DNA of 10,744 nt from Holophagae bacterium (GCA_030609785.1 JAUWTC010000045.1:1-10744); one strand, 5' to 3'; shown: positions 1 through 6,291, counted from the first letter of the stretch. The notes: generated by a model from the letters alone, not told the origin. Translations and numbers: made by a program.

Positions 1-964
1 CGGCGATCAGTGTTTCCACCGCCGCCAGGCCCAAAAGGGAACTCATCGTCCGGTCGAAGGCCGAGGGCCGGCCGCCTCTCTGGACGTGCCCGAGGATCGT
101 CAGCCGAACTTCCTCGTCCAGATGGTGCTCCAGAATGTCCCTGACGTATTCGGCGGTGATCGGTCGCCCCCGACGGTTTTGCGCGCCTTCCGCGACGATG
201 ACGATACTGTCCCGCCGCCCGGCCTCACGCCCCGCCCGGAGGCTCTCGACCATGGCCACTTCCCAGTCCTCCCTCTCGGGGGGACGCTCGGGAAGCAAGA
301 CCCAGTCGGCCCCACCCGCCAGGGCCGCAGCCACCGCCAGGTAGCCGCACCGCCGCCCCATCACCTCGACGACGAAGGTGCGTTGATGGGATGCCGCAGT
401 TCCCGCCAAGGCGTCGACCGCCTCGGTAATCCTATGCAAGGCGGTATCGGCGCCGATCGTCATGTCGGTCCCAACCATGTCGTTGTCGATCGAACCGACA
501 AGACCAACGATCGCCAAATAGGGGTGTCGATCGGCCTCGGCCTGCTCCAACCGGCCAGCCTCAACCAGTTCCGCCAACAACTCCGGCCACTCCCGCCGCA
601 AGAGATCGGCCGCGGTCAGGCTGCCGTCCCCCCCGATGATCACCAACCGGTCGATGCCGCTTTCGACCAGGTGGAAGGCCGCGTCTCGACGGCCCTCTCG
701 GTGGTAGAAGGCCTTGCACCGGGCGGTTCCGATCACCGTGCCGCCCCGGTGCATGATGCCCCCGACGGCATCCCACGACGCCTCCCTGATGAAATCGCCA
801 CCGTTGACCAGGCCTTGATATCCCTCTCGAATCACACAGACCCGCCATCCGGCGGCCATCCCGCCCCGAACCACCGCCCGCAAAGCCGCGTTCATGCCCG
901 GAGCGTCCCCGCCGCTGGTCAGGACACCGATCGTTCCTTTGGACTCGTGTGTTTGGTCACTCAT
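1..964 (-). CDS. pfkA: 6-phosphofructokinase, eukaryotic type, 3' end beyond window
   Basis: Phosphorylates fructose 6-phosphate to fructose 1,6-bisphosphate in the cytoplasm (glycolysis). 321 residues are visible, starting MSDQTHESKG. Motifs in order: LTSGGDAPGMNAA (15-27, nucleotide loop), GTARC (79-83), GGDGS (111-115; a glycine where PPi-dependent enzymes have aspartate, so ATP is the likely donor), VGSIDNDM (156-163, catalytic Asp160), VMGRRCGYLA (201-210) and ILGHVQRGG (290-298). The sequence follows the N-terminal half of animal PFK closely, including the insertion around 125-146 (EWPELL...AGRLEQAEA) that the short E. coli type lacks. The eukaryotic enzyme is a tandem duplication, so the full protein could be over 700 residues; its second half would lie outside the window. 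The start is the only ATG before the conserved core. No Shine-Dalgarno is present, but TACAAT lies 8 nt upstream. Family assignment is very secure; the double-length form is inference. Confidence 0.96.
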   Translation of the reverse strand, partial: MSDQTHESKGTIGVLTSGGDAPGMNAALRAVVRGGMAAGWRVCVIREGYQGLVNGGDFIREASWDAVGGIMHRGGTVIGTARCKAFYHREGRRDAAFHLVESGIDRLVIIGGDGSLTAADLLRREWPELLAELVEAGRLEQAEADRHPYLAIVGLVGSIDNDMVGTDMTIGADTALHRITEAVDALAGTAASHQRTFVVEVMGRRCGYLAVAAALAGGADWVLLPERPPEREDWEVAMVESLRAGREAGRRDSIVIVAEGAQNRRGRPITAEYVRDILEHHLDEEVRLTILGHVQRGGRPSAFDRTMSSLLGLAAVETLIA

Positions 965-972
965 AAGGTCGG

Positions 973-978
973 ATTGTA
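973..978 (-). promoter_or_regulatory. -10 hexamer for pfkA, giving a nearly leaderless mRNA
   Basis: On the minus strand TACAAT (one change from TATAAT) is followed by 8 nt and then the pfkA ATG. Transcription from it would begin on or within a base or two of the start codon. I see no convincing -35 box and no Shine-Dalgarno. The same arrangement recurs upstream of two other genes here. Confidence 0.45.
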
Positions 979-1028
979 GCGGGTCCTCTGATCCGGTGGA
1001 GCCGGGACCGAGGGGGTGGCGCCGTAAA

Positions 1029-1052
1029 CCCGAGCCCGAACTCGGGCTCGGG
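1029..1052. repeat. Palindromic GC hexamer repeat
   Basis: An 11-bp perfect inverted repeat, CCCGAGCCCGA (1029-1039) against TCGGGCTCGGG (1042-1052), separated by 2 nt. It can also be read as degenerate hexamers (GAGCCC, GAACTC, GGGCTC), like the repeat at 9602-9633. It sits between divergent genes, with no T-run on either side, so it is not a typical terminator. Its role is unknown. Confidence 0.6.
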
Positions 1053-1104
1053 AAAGTTGATTGAACGACACGAAGAGACAGCACTCGAAGTAAGTCACTG
1101 AAAG

Positions 1105-1130
1105 ATTGCTCAGAAGCAGTATTGCTCAGA
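1105..1130 (+). promoter_or_regulatory. Direct repeat, possible operator of the adjacent regulator
   Basis: ATTGCTCAGA occurs perfectly twice, at 1105-1114 and 1121-1130, a 16-bp period. It lies just upstream of a TATACT hexamer. OmpR/PhoB-type winged helices commonly bind direct repeats head to tail, and the next gene encodes such a domain, so autoregulation is a reasonable inference. The repeat itself is seen directly; its role is not shown. Confidence 0.45.
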
Positions 1131-1137
1131 CTTGCGC

Positions 1138-1143
1138 TATACT
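1138..1143 (+). promoter_or_regulatory. -10 hexamer for the winged-helix gene
   Basis: TATACT matches the -10 consensus in five of six positions and lies 29 nt before the ATG at 1173, leaving a leader of about 20-25 nt with a purine-rich AGAGAAAGA as a weak ribosome site. The -35 position is occupied by the direct-repeat region and has no good TTGACA match, which fits a promoter needing an activator. Confidence 0.45.
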
Positions 1144-1172
1144 GTCCAGGGAAATAACCAAAGAGAAAGAAC

Positions 1173-1853
1173 ATGGCTTTGAGCAGCGATTGCTTCCGGC
1201 TTGGTGACTGGCTCGTGGATTCGAGCTTGAGTCGAATGACCAATGGTGACAAGGCCGTTCACCTGGAGCCGCGGGCCATGGAGGTATTGATCTACCTCGC
1301 AGGTCGGCCGGACGAGTTGGTGTCCAAGCAGGACCTCATAGACCATGTGTGGCAGGTGGAGGTTGTGGCCCACGGGAGCCTGACCGGAATCATCGCTCAA
1401 CTGCGGAGCGCCCTCTGCGACGACTCCAAGCACTCCAAATACATCGAGACGATCCATACCAAGGGCTACAGGTTGATCGCAGACGTGGTGACCCTGCCGG
1501 CGGATTCCGACCTGCGAGAGTCGAGGGATTCAGCCGACCGCGGCGCCTTCGTTTCCCGCCAATCGAAACCGACCGACCTCGACGCCGGTCTCGTCGAGGG
1601 ATCGAAGGGCATGGCACAGGCCGAGGCCGGTCTCCTTCACACGATCGAGGTCGCCAGGGTCCGGGGGACGACGTACACCGAGCTTCGTGCCGCCACCAGG
1701 CTTGCCGGCTTGTGGAAGGACCAGGGCAGGGTCGACGAGGCGCGAACACTGCTCCAACCCATCGTCGCCCGATTCACCGAGGGCATCGACACCTTGCCGC
1801 TGCTCGAGGCCAAGGCTCTGCTCTGGGACATGACGGGCGGTACGGTCGAATAG
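1173..1853 (+). CDS. OmpR-type winged-helix regulator with TPR-like C-terminal tail
   Basis: Predicted cytoplasmic DNA-binding protein of 226 residues. Residues 8-103 form a Trans_reg_C winged helix: beta strands around FRLGDWLVD, an LEPRAMEVLIYLAGRPDELVSK region (31-52), a recognition-helix region VVAHGSLTGIIAQLRSAL (64-81) and the closing wing IETIHTKGYRLIADV (91-105). A polar linker spans about 107-145. Residues 146-220 form a helical tail (ARVRGTTYTELRAATRLAGL, then WKDQGRVDEARTLL and FTEGIDT) that resembles the last TPR-like helices of large AAA-ATPase/cyclase proteins. There is no receiver domain, membrane segment or ATPase. It could be a remnant of a larger regulator after an internal deletion, or a small stand-alone form. 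It is co-oriented with the Kelch gene 134 nt downstream, which may be its target. DNA-binding role is confident; signal and target are unknown. Confidence 0.85.
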   Translation: MALSSDCFRLGDWLVDSSLSRMTNGDKAVHLEPRAMEVLIYLAGRPDELVSKQDLIDHVWQVEVVAHGSLTGIIAQLRSALCDDSKHSKYIETIHTKGYRLIADVVTLPADSDLRESRDSADRGAFVSRQSKPTDLDAGLVEGSKGMAQAEAGLLHTIEVARVRGTTYTELRAATRLAGLWKDQGRVDEARTLLQPIVARFTEGIDTLPLLEAKALLWDMTGGTVE

Positions 1854-1863
1854 CCGACCCGAT

Positions 1864-1897
1864 CCCAGGAAAATCCCAGGAAAATCCCAAGGATTTT
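1864..1897 (+). terminator. 11-bp tandem repeat ending in a hairpin; possible weak terminator
   Basis: CCCAGGAAAAT occurs at 1864-1874 and again at 1875-1885, followed by a diverged start of a third unit. The end folds as AAAATCC (1881-1887), loop CAA, GGATTTT (1891-1897): a 7-bp perfect stem whose 3' arm ends in four T. It begins 11 nt after the regulator's stop codon. The stem is AT-rich, so termination would be weak. Confidence 0.35.
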
Positions 1898-1922
1898 CGT
1901 CGCCCCCTGACCGATCTTAAAT

Positions 1923-1938
1923 ATCGGGTCAATAGAAT
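1923..1938 (+). promoter_or_regulatory. Possible control region of the Kelch gene
   Basis: A TAGAAT hexamer (1933-1938) could be a -10 box. Just before it, ATCGGGTC (1923-1930) is the exact reverse complement of GACCCGAT at 1856-1863 and pairs less perfectly with GACCGAT at 1909-1915. No clear -35 is visible. The case is suggestive only. Confidence 0.25.
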
Positions 1939-1975
1939 GCAGATAACCAATCGCTGTCCATTTGCGGCACAACGC

Positions 1976-1982
1976 AAGGAGG
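1976..1982 (+). promoter_or_regulatory. Shine-Dalgarno site fixing the Kelch gene start
   Basis: AAGGAGG lies 5 nt before the ATG at 1988. It decides the start: the reading frame stays open upstream to 1349, but that part overlaps the regulator gene, and only the 1988 start gives a signal peptide. Confidence 0.85.
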
Positions 1983-1987
1983 AAACC

Positions 1988-3637
1988 ATGAGATATCTCG
2001 GAACCTCATGCCCCAGTATCAAGGTCACCCTGACCGTGGTCACGGTCCTGCTGGTCGCCGCGGCCGCAGCTGCGACGCATCCCGGGACCTGGACAGCCAA
2101 AGAGAACCTGCCGGCGGAGAGGATGCTCACGGCCGACGCGGAGGTCAACGGTATTATCTACACCATCGGCGGATGGGCCGACAACCTGGTCCTCGATACC
2201 GTGTTTGCCTTTGACCCGATCAGCAATGACTGGACGACGAGGACCCCCATGCCCACGCCACGGGGCCAGGCCGCGGCCGCTGTCGTCAACGGTAAGATCT
2301 ACGTGATTGGTGGCTCACTCGATGCTGACTTCACGGCCGCTAACACGGTCGAGATCTACGATCCGGCAACCGATTCATGGGAAACCGGGACCGACATGCC
2401 CGCTGCCCGCTGGAGCCCCGCCGCAGCGGCGGTCGACGGCAAGATCTACGTGATCGGCGGAGGCACCGGTGACGCTTTGGGGGAATGGAGCGTTTACTCT
2501 GGGGTGCAGGTCTACGACCCGACGAGCGACAGCTGGGATACGGCGGCCGACATGCCCACCGCCAAGTTCAGTCACAGCGCTTCGGTGCTCGACGGCCTGA
2601 TCTACGCGGCAGGGGGCTCTCTGGAGGCCGAGATCACCGGCGCACTCGAGGTCTACGACCCGGCAACCGACACCTGGACGACCGGCGCCGACATGTTGAC
2701 GGCGCGGAGCGAGGTCGCCACCGCCGCGGTCGATGGCATGATCTACGCGTTCGGAGGATTGACCTGGGGAGAAACGGGCTTTGAAAGAGTTGTCCACGAG
2801 GTTGAGGTCTTTGACCCAAGCACCGGCAAGTGGGAGCTGGAGACCCGGATGCCCGATCAGCGGTGGGGTCAGGGGATAGCCGTTGTGGATGGCACGATCT
2901 ATCTGATCGGCGGTGGGCCAACCATCACTGATTGGAAGAGCAACCTTGTGGACGCCTACGACCCGGACCTCTACACCTCCTGGACCGAGGTGGCGGCCCA
3001 TCTCCCCGGCGCCTTCGGCAGCCAGTGGCGGACGGACCTCTGCGCCGCCAATTTCAACAATGAGACGGCCAACGTCGAACTCGTCCTGCACACCGACACC
3101 GGTAACCATGTGCATTTGGACACCATTGAGCCGACAACGCAGAAGGCCTTTCATGACGTCGTTGGCGAAATGGGCGTTGACGGCAAGGGTCTCCTCGAGG
3201 TGGCCTCCGACCAGCACCTGCGCATGTCAGGCCGAACCTTCAACGATGGCGGGGACGGAACCTTCGGGCAGTTCACCGACTTCCGGTCGATGGACGACGG
3301 GTTGTTCAAGGGTGACGAGGCCTGGATTATTGGACTGCGCCAGGAAGAGGGACTCTTCCGTACCAATGTGACCCTTGCCAACACGGGGATCCGGGATGCA
3401 TTCCTGCTCCTCGAGTTCTTCAGCTGTGACGGGACCAAGCTCGGCCAGTTGATGAAGACACCAGCACCTGGCACTTTTGAACAGATCATCGAGCCGTATG
3501 CCGACAATTTCGGCCAACCAGACATGGGCTGGGGCTACGTCACGGTGAAGGTCTTTGCCGGGTCCGGCATCCGCATCTCGGCCTCGGTCATTGACTCGAG
3601 GACCAACGACGCGACGACGATTGTGGCTGAACGTTGA
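1988..3637 (+). CDS. Secreted Kelch-repeat protein with C-terminal beta-rich domain
   Basis: 549 residues, probably exported. Residues 1-30 form a signal peptide: a short charged start, a hydrophobic VTLTVVTVLLVAAAAAA core and likely cleavage near AAA/THP. Six Kelch blades follow, each with the IY.IGG strand: IIYTIGG (56-62), KIYVIGG (103-109), KIYVIGGG (152-159), LIYAAGG (204-210), MIYAFGG (251-257) and TIYLIGGG (303-310), and with YDP..D.W linkers (for example 124-131, 223-230). Six blades fit one propeller. Residues about 335-549 form a separate domain with PGAFGSQWRTDLCAANF (340-356), SGRTFNDGG...TFGQFTD (414-431), LFRTNVTLANTG (456-467) and SASVIDSRTND (531-541). I recall similar C-terminal modules on surface proteins of Acidobacteria, where two Ig-like halves seem likely. 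Ligand and function are unknown. An intrinsic terminator follows 27 nt after the stop. Confidence 0.88.
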   Translation: MRYLGTSCPSIKVTLTVVTVLLVAAAAAATHPGTWTAKENLPAERMLTADAEVNGIIYTIGGWADNLVLDTVFAFDPISNDWTTRTPMPTPRGQAAAAVVNGKIYVIGGSLDADFTAANTVEIYDPATDSWETGTDMPAARWSPAAAAVDGKIYVIGGGTGDALGEWSVYSGVQVYDPTSDSWDTAADMPTAKFSHSASVLDGLIYAAGGSLEAEITGALEVYDPATDTWTTGADMLTARSEVATAAVDGMIYAFGGLTWGETGFERVVHEVEVFDPSTGKWELETRMPDQRWGQGIAVVDGTIYLIGGGPTITDWKSNLVDAYDPDLYTSWTEVAAHLPGAFGSQWRTDLCAANFNNETANVELVLHTDTGNHVHLDTIEPTTQKAFHDVVGEMGVDGKGLLEVASDQHLRMSGRTFNDGGDGTFGQFTDFRSMDDGLFKGDEAWIIGLRQEEGLFRTNVTLANTGIRDAFLLLEFFSCDGTKLGQLMKTPAPGTFEQIIEPYADNFGQPDMGWGYVTVKVFAGSGIRISASVIDSRTNDATTIVAER

Positions 3638-3664
3638 CTCCGTAAGGTCCGGCCCGGCTTCCGG

Positions 3665-3695
3665 CCCGCGGTCGCTTGCCGGCCGCGGGTTTTTT
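3665..3695 (+). terminator. Intrinsic terminator of the Kelch gene
   Basis: CCCGCGG (3665-3671) pairs with CCGCGGG (3683-3689) across an 11-nt loop and is followed directly by six T (3690-3695). It lies 27 nt after the Kelch stop codon and is the clearest terminator in the window. Confidence 0.85.
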
Positions 3696-3734
3696 GCCGA
3701 ACCCACCCCTGTTATCTAACGCGGTCGGTGCTCC

Positions 3735-3990
3735 GGGTCCTGATTCCCAACCCCGGCCTTCGGGGTCGCGCAGCGCGCGCCCCCGCTCGTTGCACTTCCC
3801 GAAGGGGCGACATAGCTCAAACTGGGAATGGAACCGCCCCTCCGGGAAGTGACCTCGGCGGCCTACGGCATTGGCCGAGACTCGGTTGCTGGCAGTGTCG
3901 CCGAGCGTTGCCAGGTATCGGCTTTCTTCGCAACGGCGGCTCGGGCGTCACGTCTGCCTGATGAAGAAAGCCGTACCAGGCACGCGCCGT
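3735..3990. ncRNA. Candidate structured RNA or DNA element, copy A
   Basis: Non-coding, with at least five hairpins. (1) CGGGG 3761-3765 with CCCCG 3781-3785. (2) A 17-position stem, 3793-3809 with 3835-3851, with only A3802/C3842 unpaired and a 25-nt loop. (3) CTCGGC 3854-3859 with GCCGAG 3874-3879. (4) CTGGCA 3889-3894 with TGCCAG 3909-3914. (5) An 11-bp perfect stem, 3919-3929 with 3963-3973, holding an inner TCGGGC/GCCTGA hairpin. Copy B at 5395-5675 has the same order of stems and shares ACCTCGGCGGCCTAC, GGGGCGACA, GCAACG and GGCACGC, while the stem sequences differ by matched changes. The transcribed strand cannot be told: wobble and A/C mismatches balance on the two strands. The element ends about 85 nt before the receiver-LpxC start, so it could lie in that gene's leader. 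The rest of 3990-4076 shows only a small CCCGG-TTT-CCGGG hairpin at 4005-4017. I do not recognise the family. Confidence 0.75.
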
Positions 3991-4076
3991 CCGAGAGGGG
4001 CGCTCCCGGTTTCCGGGGTGGTGCCCATGCGATTGTCCCTCTTGACCACTCGCGTCCCAGAGCCCACACTGGAGTC

Positions 4077-5375
4077 ATGAACGAGTTGATTTTGATCGTG
4101 GACGACGAGCCCGGCATCCTGGAAACCCTGTCGGCGATCCTTGAGGACGAGGGCTATCGAACCCTGACCACTCTTTCGGGGAACGAGGCCCTGACCCTGT
4201 ACGAGGCCGAGAAACCCGATGTCGTCTTCCTCGATATCTGGCTCCCCGATCGCGACGGGCTGGAGACGCTGCAGGCGATCAAGGAAATGGACCCCAACGC
4301 GGCGGTGATCATGATGTCCGGCCACGGCACCTCGGCGACCGCCGTCAAGTCGATCAAAATGGGCGCCCATGACTACCTGGAAAAACCCCTGTCCTACGAC
4401 TCGGCGGTCAACGCCGTCGTCAGTGCCCTGGAGTCCAAGACCGCACAAGCCGCCGCCGGCGCAACTTCGATTTTGGAACTGGGCCTTGAACGGCTGGACA
4501 CCGACCGGACCTTCCGACCACCCCCGATGCTGCCGCAAATTCAAGAGGGCTCACAGCCGCAACGAACGATCGCCGAATCCGGCGTCATCTATGGACTGGG
4601 TCTGCACTCGGGAAGCCGTACAGGCATGGTGATCCAGCCCCTGCCGCCTGATAGCGGCATTCATCTCTCGACCCTGCCCGGAGGCGCGCACATCCCGGCG
4701 CACTTGAATTTCGTGGCGCAAACCGACTACGCGACAACGCTGACCAGCGCCGGCGATCACATTCGCACGGTCGAGCACCTCCTCTCGGCCCTTCATGCGG
4801 CGGGTATCACCAATCTGCTGGTCAAGGTTCACGGCGAGATCCCGGTGTTGGACGGGTCGGCCGTGGAATTCTGTCGTCGCCTGCTGGAGATCGGTATCGT
4901 CGATCAGGGGGTGCCACGCCGCGAGGTGGTCATCGATCGGCCCTGCCGAGTCGGCGAAGGAGACAAAAGCCTGCTCGTCGAACCCTTCGACGGTCTCGCT
5001 GTCTCGTACTTCCTGGACTATCCGCCCCCGATCGGCCAGCAGTTTGTCGAGTTCGAAATGACCGACTTCGAGACCTACATGCAGGAGGTAGCCCCGGCCA
5101 GGACCTTCGGATTCATGCGCGACATGAAGATGATCAACGAGCTGGGTCTGGGATCAGGAGGCCGCCTGGACAACTTCATCCTGGTCGGCGAAGACAACGT
5201 CCTCAACACCGAACTGCGCTTCCCCGACGAGTTCGCCCGCCACAAGATCCTGGACATCATCGGAGACATGTACCTTCTGGGCTATCCGCTCAAGGGCAGG
5301 ATCACCGCCCGATTGACCGGCCATCGGGACAACGTGGCGGTGCAGAGGCAGATTGCGGCTCAGGCTTCGGCCTGA
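4077..5375 (+). CDS. lpxC: Receiver domain fused to UDP-3-O-acyl-GlcNAc deacetylase (LpxC)
   Basis: 432 residues, cytoplasmic. Residues 1-122 are a phosphoreceiver domain close to NtrX: acidic pair D9-D10, phosphoacceptor D53 in FLDIWLP, S81 in MMSGHG and K103 in EKP, all intact. A linker runs over about 123-160. Residues 161-432 are LpxC, the zinc deacetylase that commits UDP-acyl-GlcNAc to lipid A synthesis. TVEHLLSALH (231-240) holds catalytic E233 and zinc ligand H234; ARTFGFMRD is at 341-349; RHKILDIIGD (388-397) holds zinc ligands H389 and D393; GHRDN (415-419) holds H416. Both halves therefore look active, suggesting phosphorylation-controlled deacetylation. No histidine kinase is nearby. 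The ATG at 4077 is chosen because MNELILIVDDE starts the receiver fold directly; the open frame back to 3828 runs through structured element A. The Shine-Dalgarno is poor (GGAG only 2 nt before ATG). The gene converges on rsmD, with element B between them. Confidence 0.94.
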   Translation: MNELILIVDDEPGILETLSAILEDEGYRTLTTLSGNEALTLYEAEKPDVVFLDIWLPDRDGLETLQAIKEMDPNAAVIMMSGHGTSATAVKSIKMGAHDYLEKPLSYDSAVNAVVSALESKTAQAAAGATSILELGLERLDTDRTFRPPPMLPQIQEGSQPQRTIAESGVIYGLGLHSGSRTGMVIQPLPPDSGIHLSTLPGGAHIPAHLNFVAQTDYATTLTSAGDHIRTVEHLLSALHAAGITNLLVKVHGEIPVLDGSAVEFCRRLLEIGIVDQGVPRREVVIDRPCRVGEGDKSLLVEPFDGLAVSYFLDYPPPIGQQFVEFEMTDFETYMQEVAPARTFGFMRDMKMINELGLGSGGRLDNFILVGEDNVLNTELRFPDEFARHKILDIIGDMYLLGYPLKGRITARLTGHRDNVAVQRQIAAQASA

Positions 5376-5394
5376 CGCCGTCGCGGTTTCGGGA

Positions 5395-5675
5395 CCTGTC
5401 CTTTATCCTCGGCCTTCGGGAGCGCCTTGAGATCGTCGGCAATCCAATCGGCTGCCGATCGCTCCCGCTCGGTGCATTTTCCTCAAGGGGCGACAGGGTT
5501 GGAATCGGGAGAACTCCGCCCCTTGAGGAAAACAACCTCGGCGGCCTACACCGTTGGCTGAGATTCGATTGCTGGCGCGTTCGCCGTGTGTTGCCAAGTG
5601 CAGCCTTTCCCGCAACGTTGATCTTATCGGGAGGGCTGCCCGAGGGAAAAGCTGCACATGGCACGCACCGCCCGG
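5395..5675. ncRNA. Candidate structured RNA or DNA element, copy B
   Basis: Second copy of the element at 3735-3990, same orientation. (1) CGGGAGCG 5417-5424 with CGCTCCCG 5460-5467, enclosing an extra CGGCA/TGCCG stem that copy A lacks. (2) A 16-bp perfect stem, 5477-5492 with 5517-5532, and a 24-nt loop. (3) CTCGGC 5537-5542 with GCTGAG 5557-5562. (4) CTGGCG 5572-5577 with TGCCAA 5592-5597, weaker. (5) A 14-position stem, 5598-5611 with 5644-5657, with one C/A mismatch. Compared with A, stem 2 shows double changes (G3801-C3843 to C5484-G5525, C3800-G3844 to T5483-A5526, two more near the base), and stem 5 likewise. It occupies the space between the convergent lpxC fusion and rsmD. 5676-5718 contains a short T-run (5702-5706) and nothing else I can name. 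Confidence 0.75.
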
Positions 5676-5718
5676 GGTCTTGGGCGATCGTCGCAGTTCA
5701 ATTTTTCCGATGGGTTGA

Positions 5719-6291
5719 TCATTGTTCTTCCGACCAGCTGAGAATCGCCACTCTCGACGCGCCCCCACCGAGATCTCGTTCGACCGTGAACCCGTCAGGC
5801 AACTCGCCGATATCGGCTCGTTCGGGGCATTCGAGGCAAGCGATACCTTTGGGCCGGATGACACCCTCGGCAAAGGCTGCCGCAAGGGCCTCGGCGCCAT
5901 CCTGCCAGGTGGGAAATGGAGGATCGGCCCAGGCGATGTCGAAGGCCTCACCCGAGCGGGCCAGGCGCCTGACGGCCGCCAGGGCCGAGAGGCACATCAC
6001 CGTCGTCCTTTCACCAACCTCGGGGAACTGAGCGAGGTTCTTTCGGACGAGCCGAACCGCCGCTGGGTGCTGTTCAACGAAGACCGCAGTGGCGGCCCTC
6101 CGGGACAAAGCCTCGAGGCCGACGGCTCCAGTGCCCGAAAAAAGGTCAAGGAAGGCGGCATCGACGACGTCAGAGCCAAGGACCTGAAAGGCCCGCTCCC
6201 GCATCGAGTCCGGAGTGGGTCGCAAGGGCATGTGCCGGCTCGGCCCACTGAGCCGCCGCGACCGCCAGATGCCGCCTGTGATTCTCATCAT
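5719..6291 (-). CDS. rsmD: 16S rRNA (guanine-966 N2) methyltransferase RsmD
   Basis: 190 residues, about the usual length for RsmD, which methylates G966 of 16S rRNA using S-adenosylmethionine during small-subunit assembly. MRITGGIWRSRRL (2-14) and RPTPDSMRERAF (24-35) are the family's N-terminal signature. DLFSGTGAVGLEALSR (49-64) is the SAM-binding loop, FVEQ (71-74) holds the acidic ribose ligand, and ADPPF (122-126) is the catalytic DPP[YF] motif. Its ATG overlaps the stop of the preceding secreted-protein gene by 4 nt (ATGA), so it is probably translated by coupling as the last gene of a three-gene operon. In many bacteria rsmD is next to coaD; that is not so here. A second ATG one codon later is possible. 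Convergent with the lpxC fusion. Confidence 0.95.
   Translation of the reverse strand: MMRITGGIWRSRRLSGPSRHMPLRPTPDSMRERAFQVLGSDVVDAAFLDLFSGTGAVGLEALSRRAATAVFVEQHPAAVRLVRKNLAQFPEVGERTTVMCLSALAAVRRLARSGEAFDIAWADPPFPTWQDGAEALAAAFAEGVIRPKGIACLECPERADIGELPDGFTVERDLGGGASRVAILSWSEEQ

Noticed and set aside
86..979. Long plus-strand open frame of 297 codons
   Set aside because: It is the antisense shadow of pfkA, whose minus-strand reading shows every PFK motif.
1349..1987. Upstream extension of the Kelch reading frame
   Set aside because: It overlaps the regulator gene in another frame, is rich in arginine and glycine without a fold, and would bury the signal peptide that begins at 1988 behind a good Shine-Dalgarno.
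2375..3217. Minus-strand open frame of 280 codons inside the Kelch gene
   Set aside because: Shadow of a GC-rich gene; it has no recognisable motif and no ribosome site.
3828..4076. N-terminal extension of the receiver-LpxC frame
   Set aside because: The frame runs through structured element A, and the receiver domain begins directly at the 4077 ATG.
3735..5675. Assigning the A/B element to HEARO/OMEGA RNA or to a REP/RAYT family
   Set aside because: No IscB, TnpB or RAYT gene is in the window and I cannot match a consensus from memory, so the family is left open.
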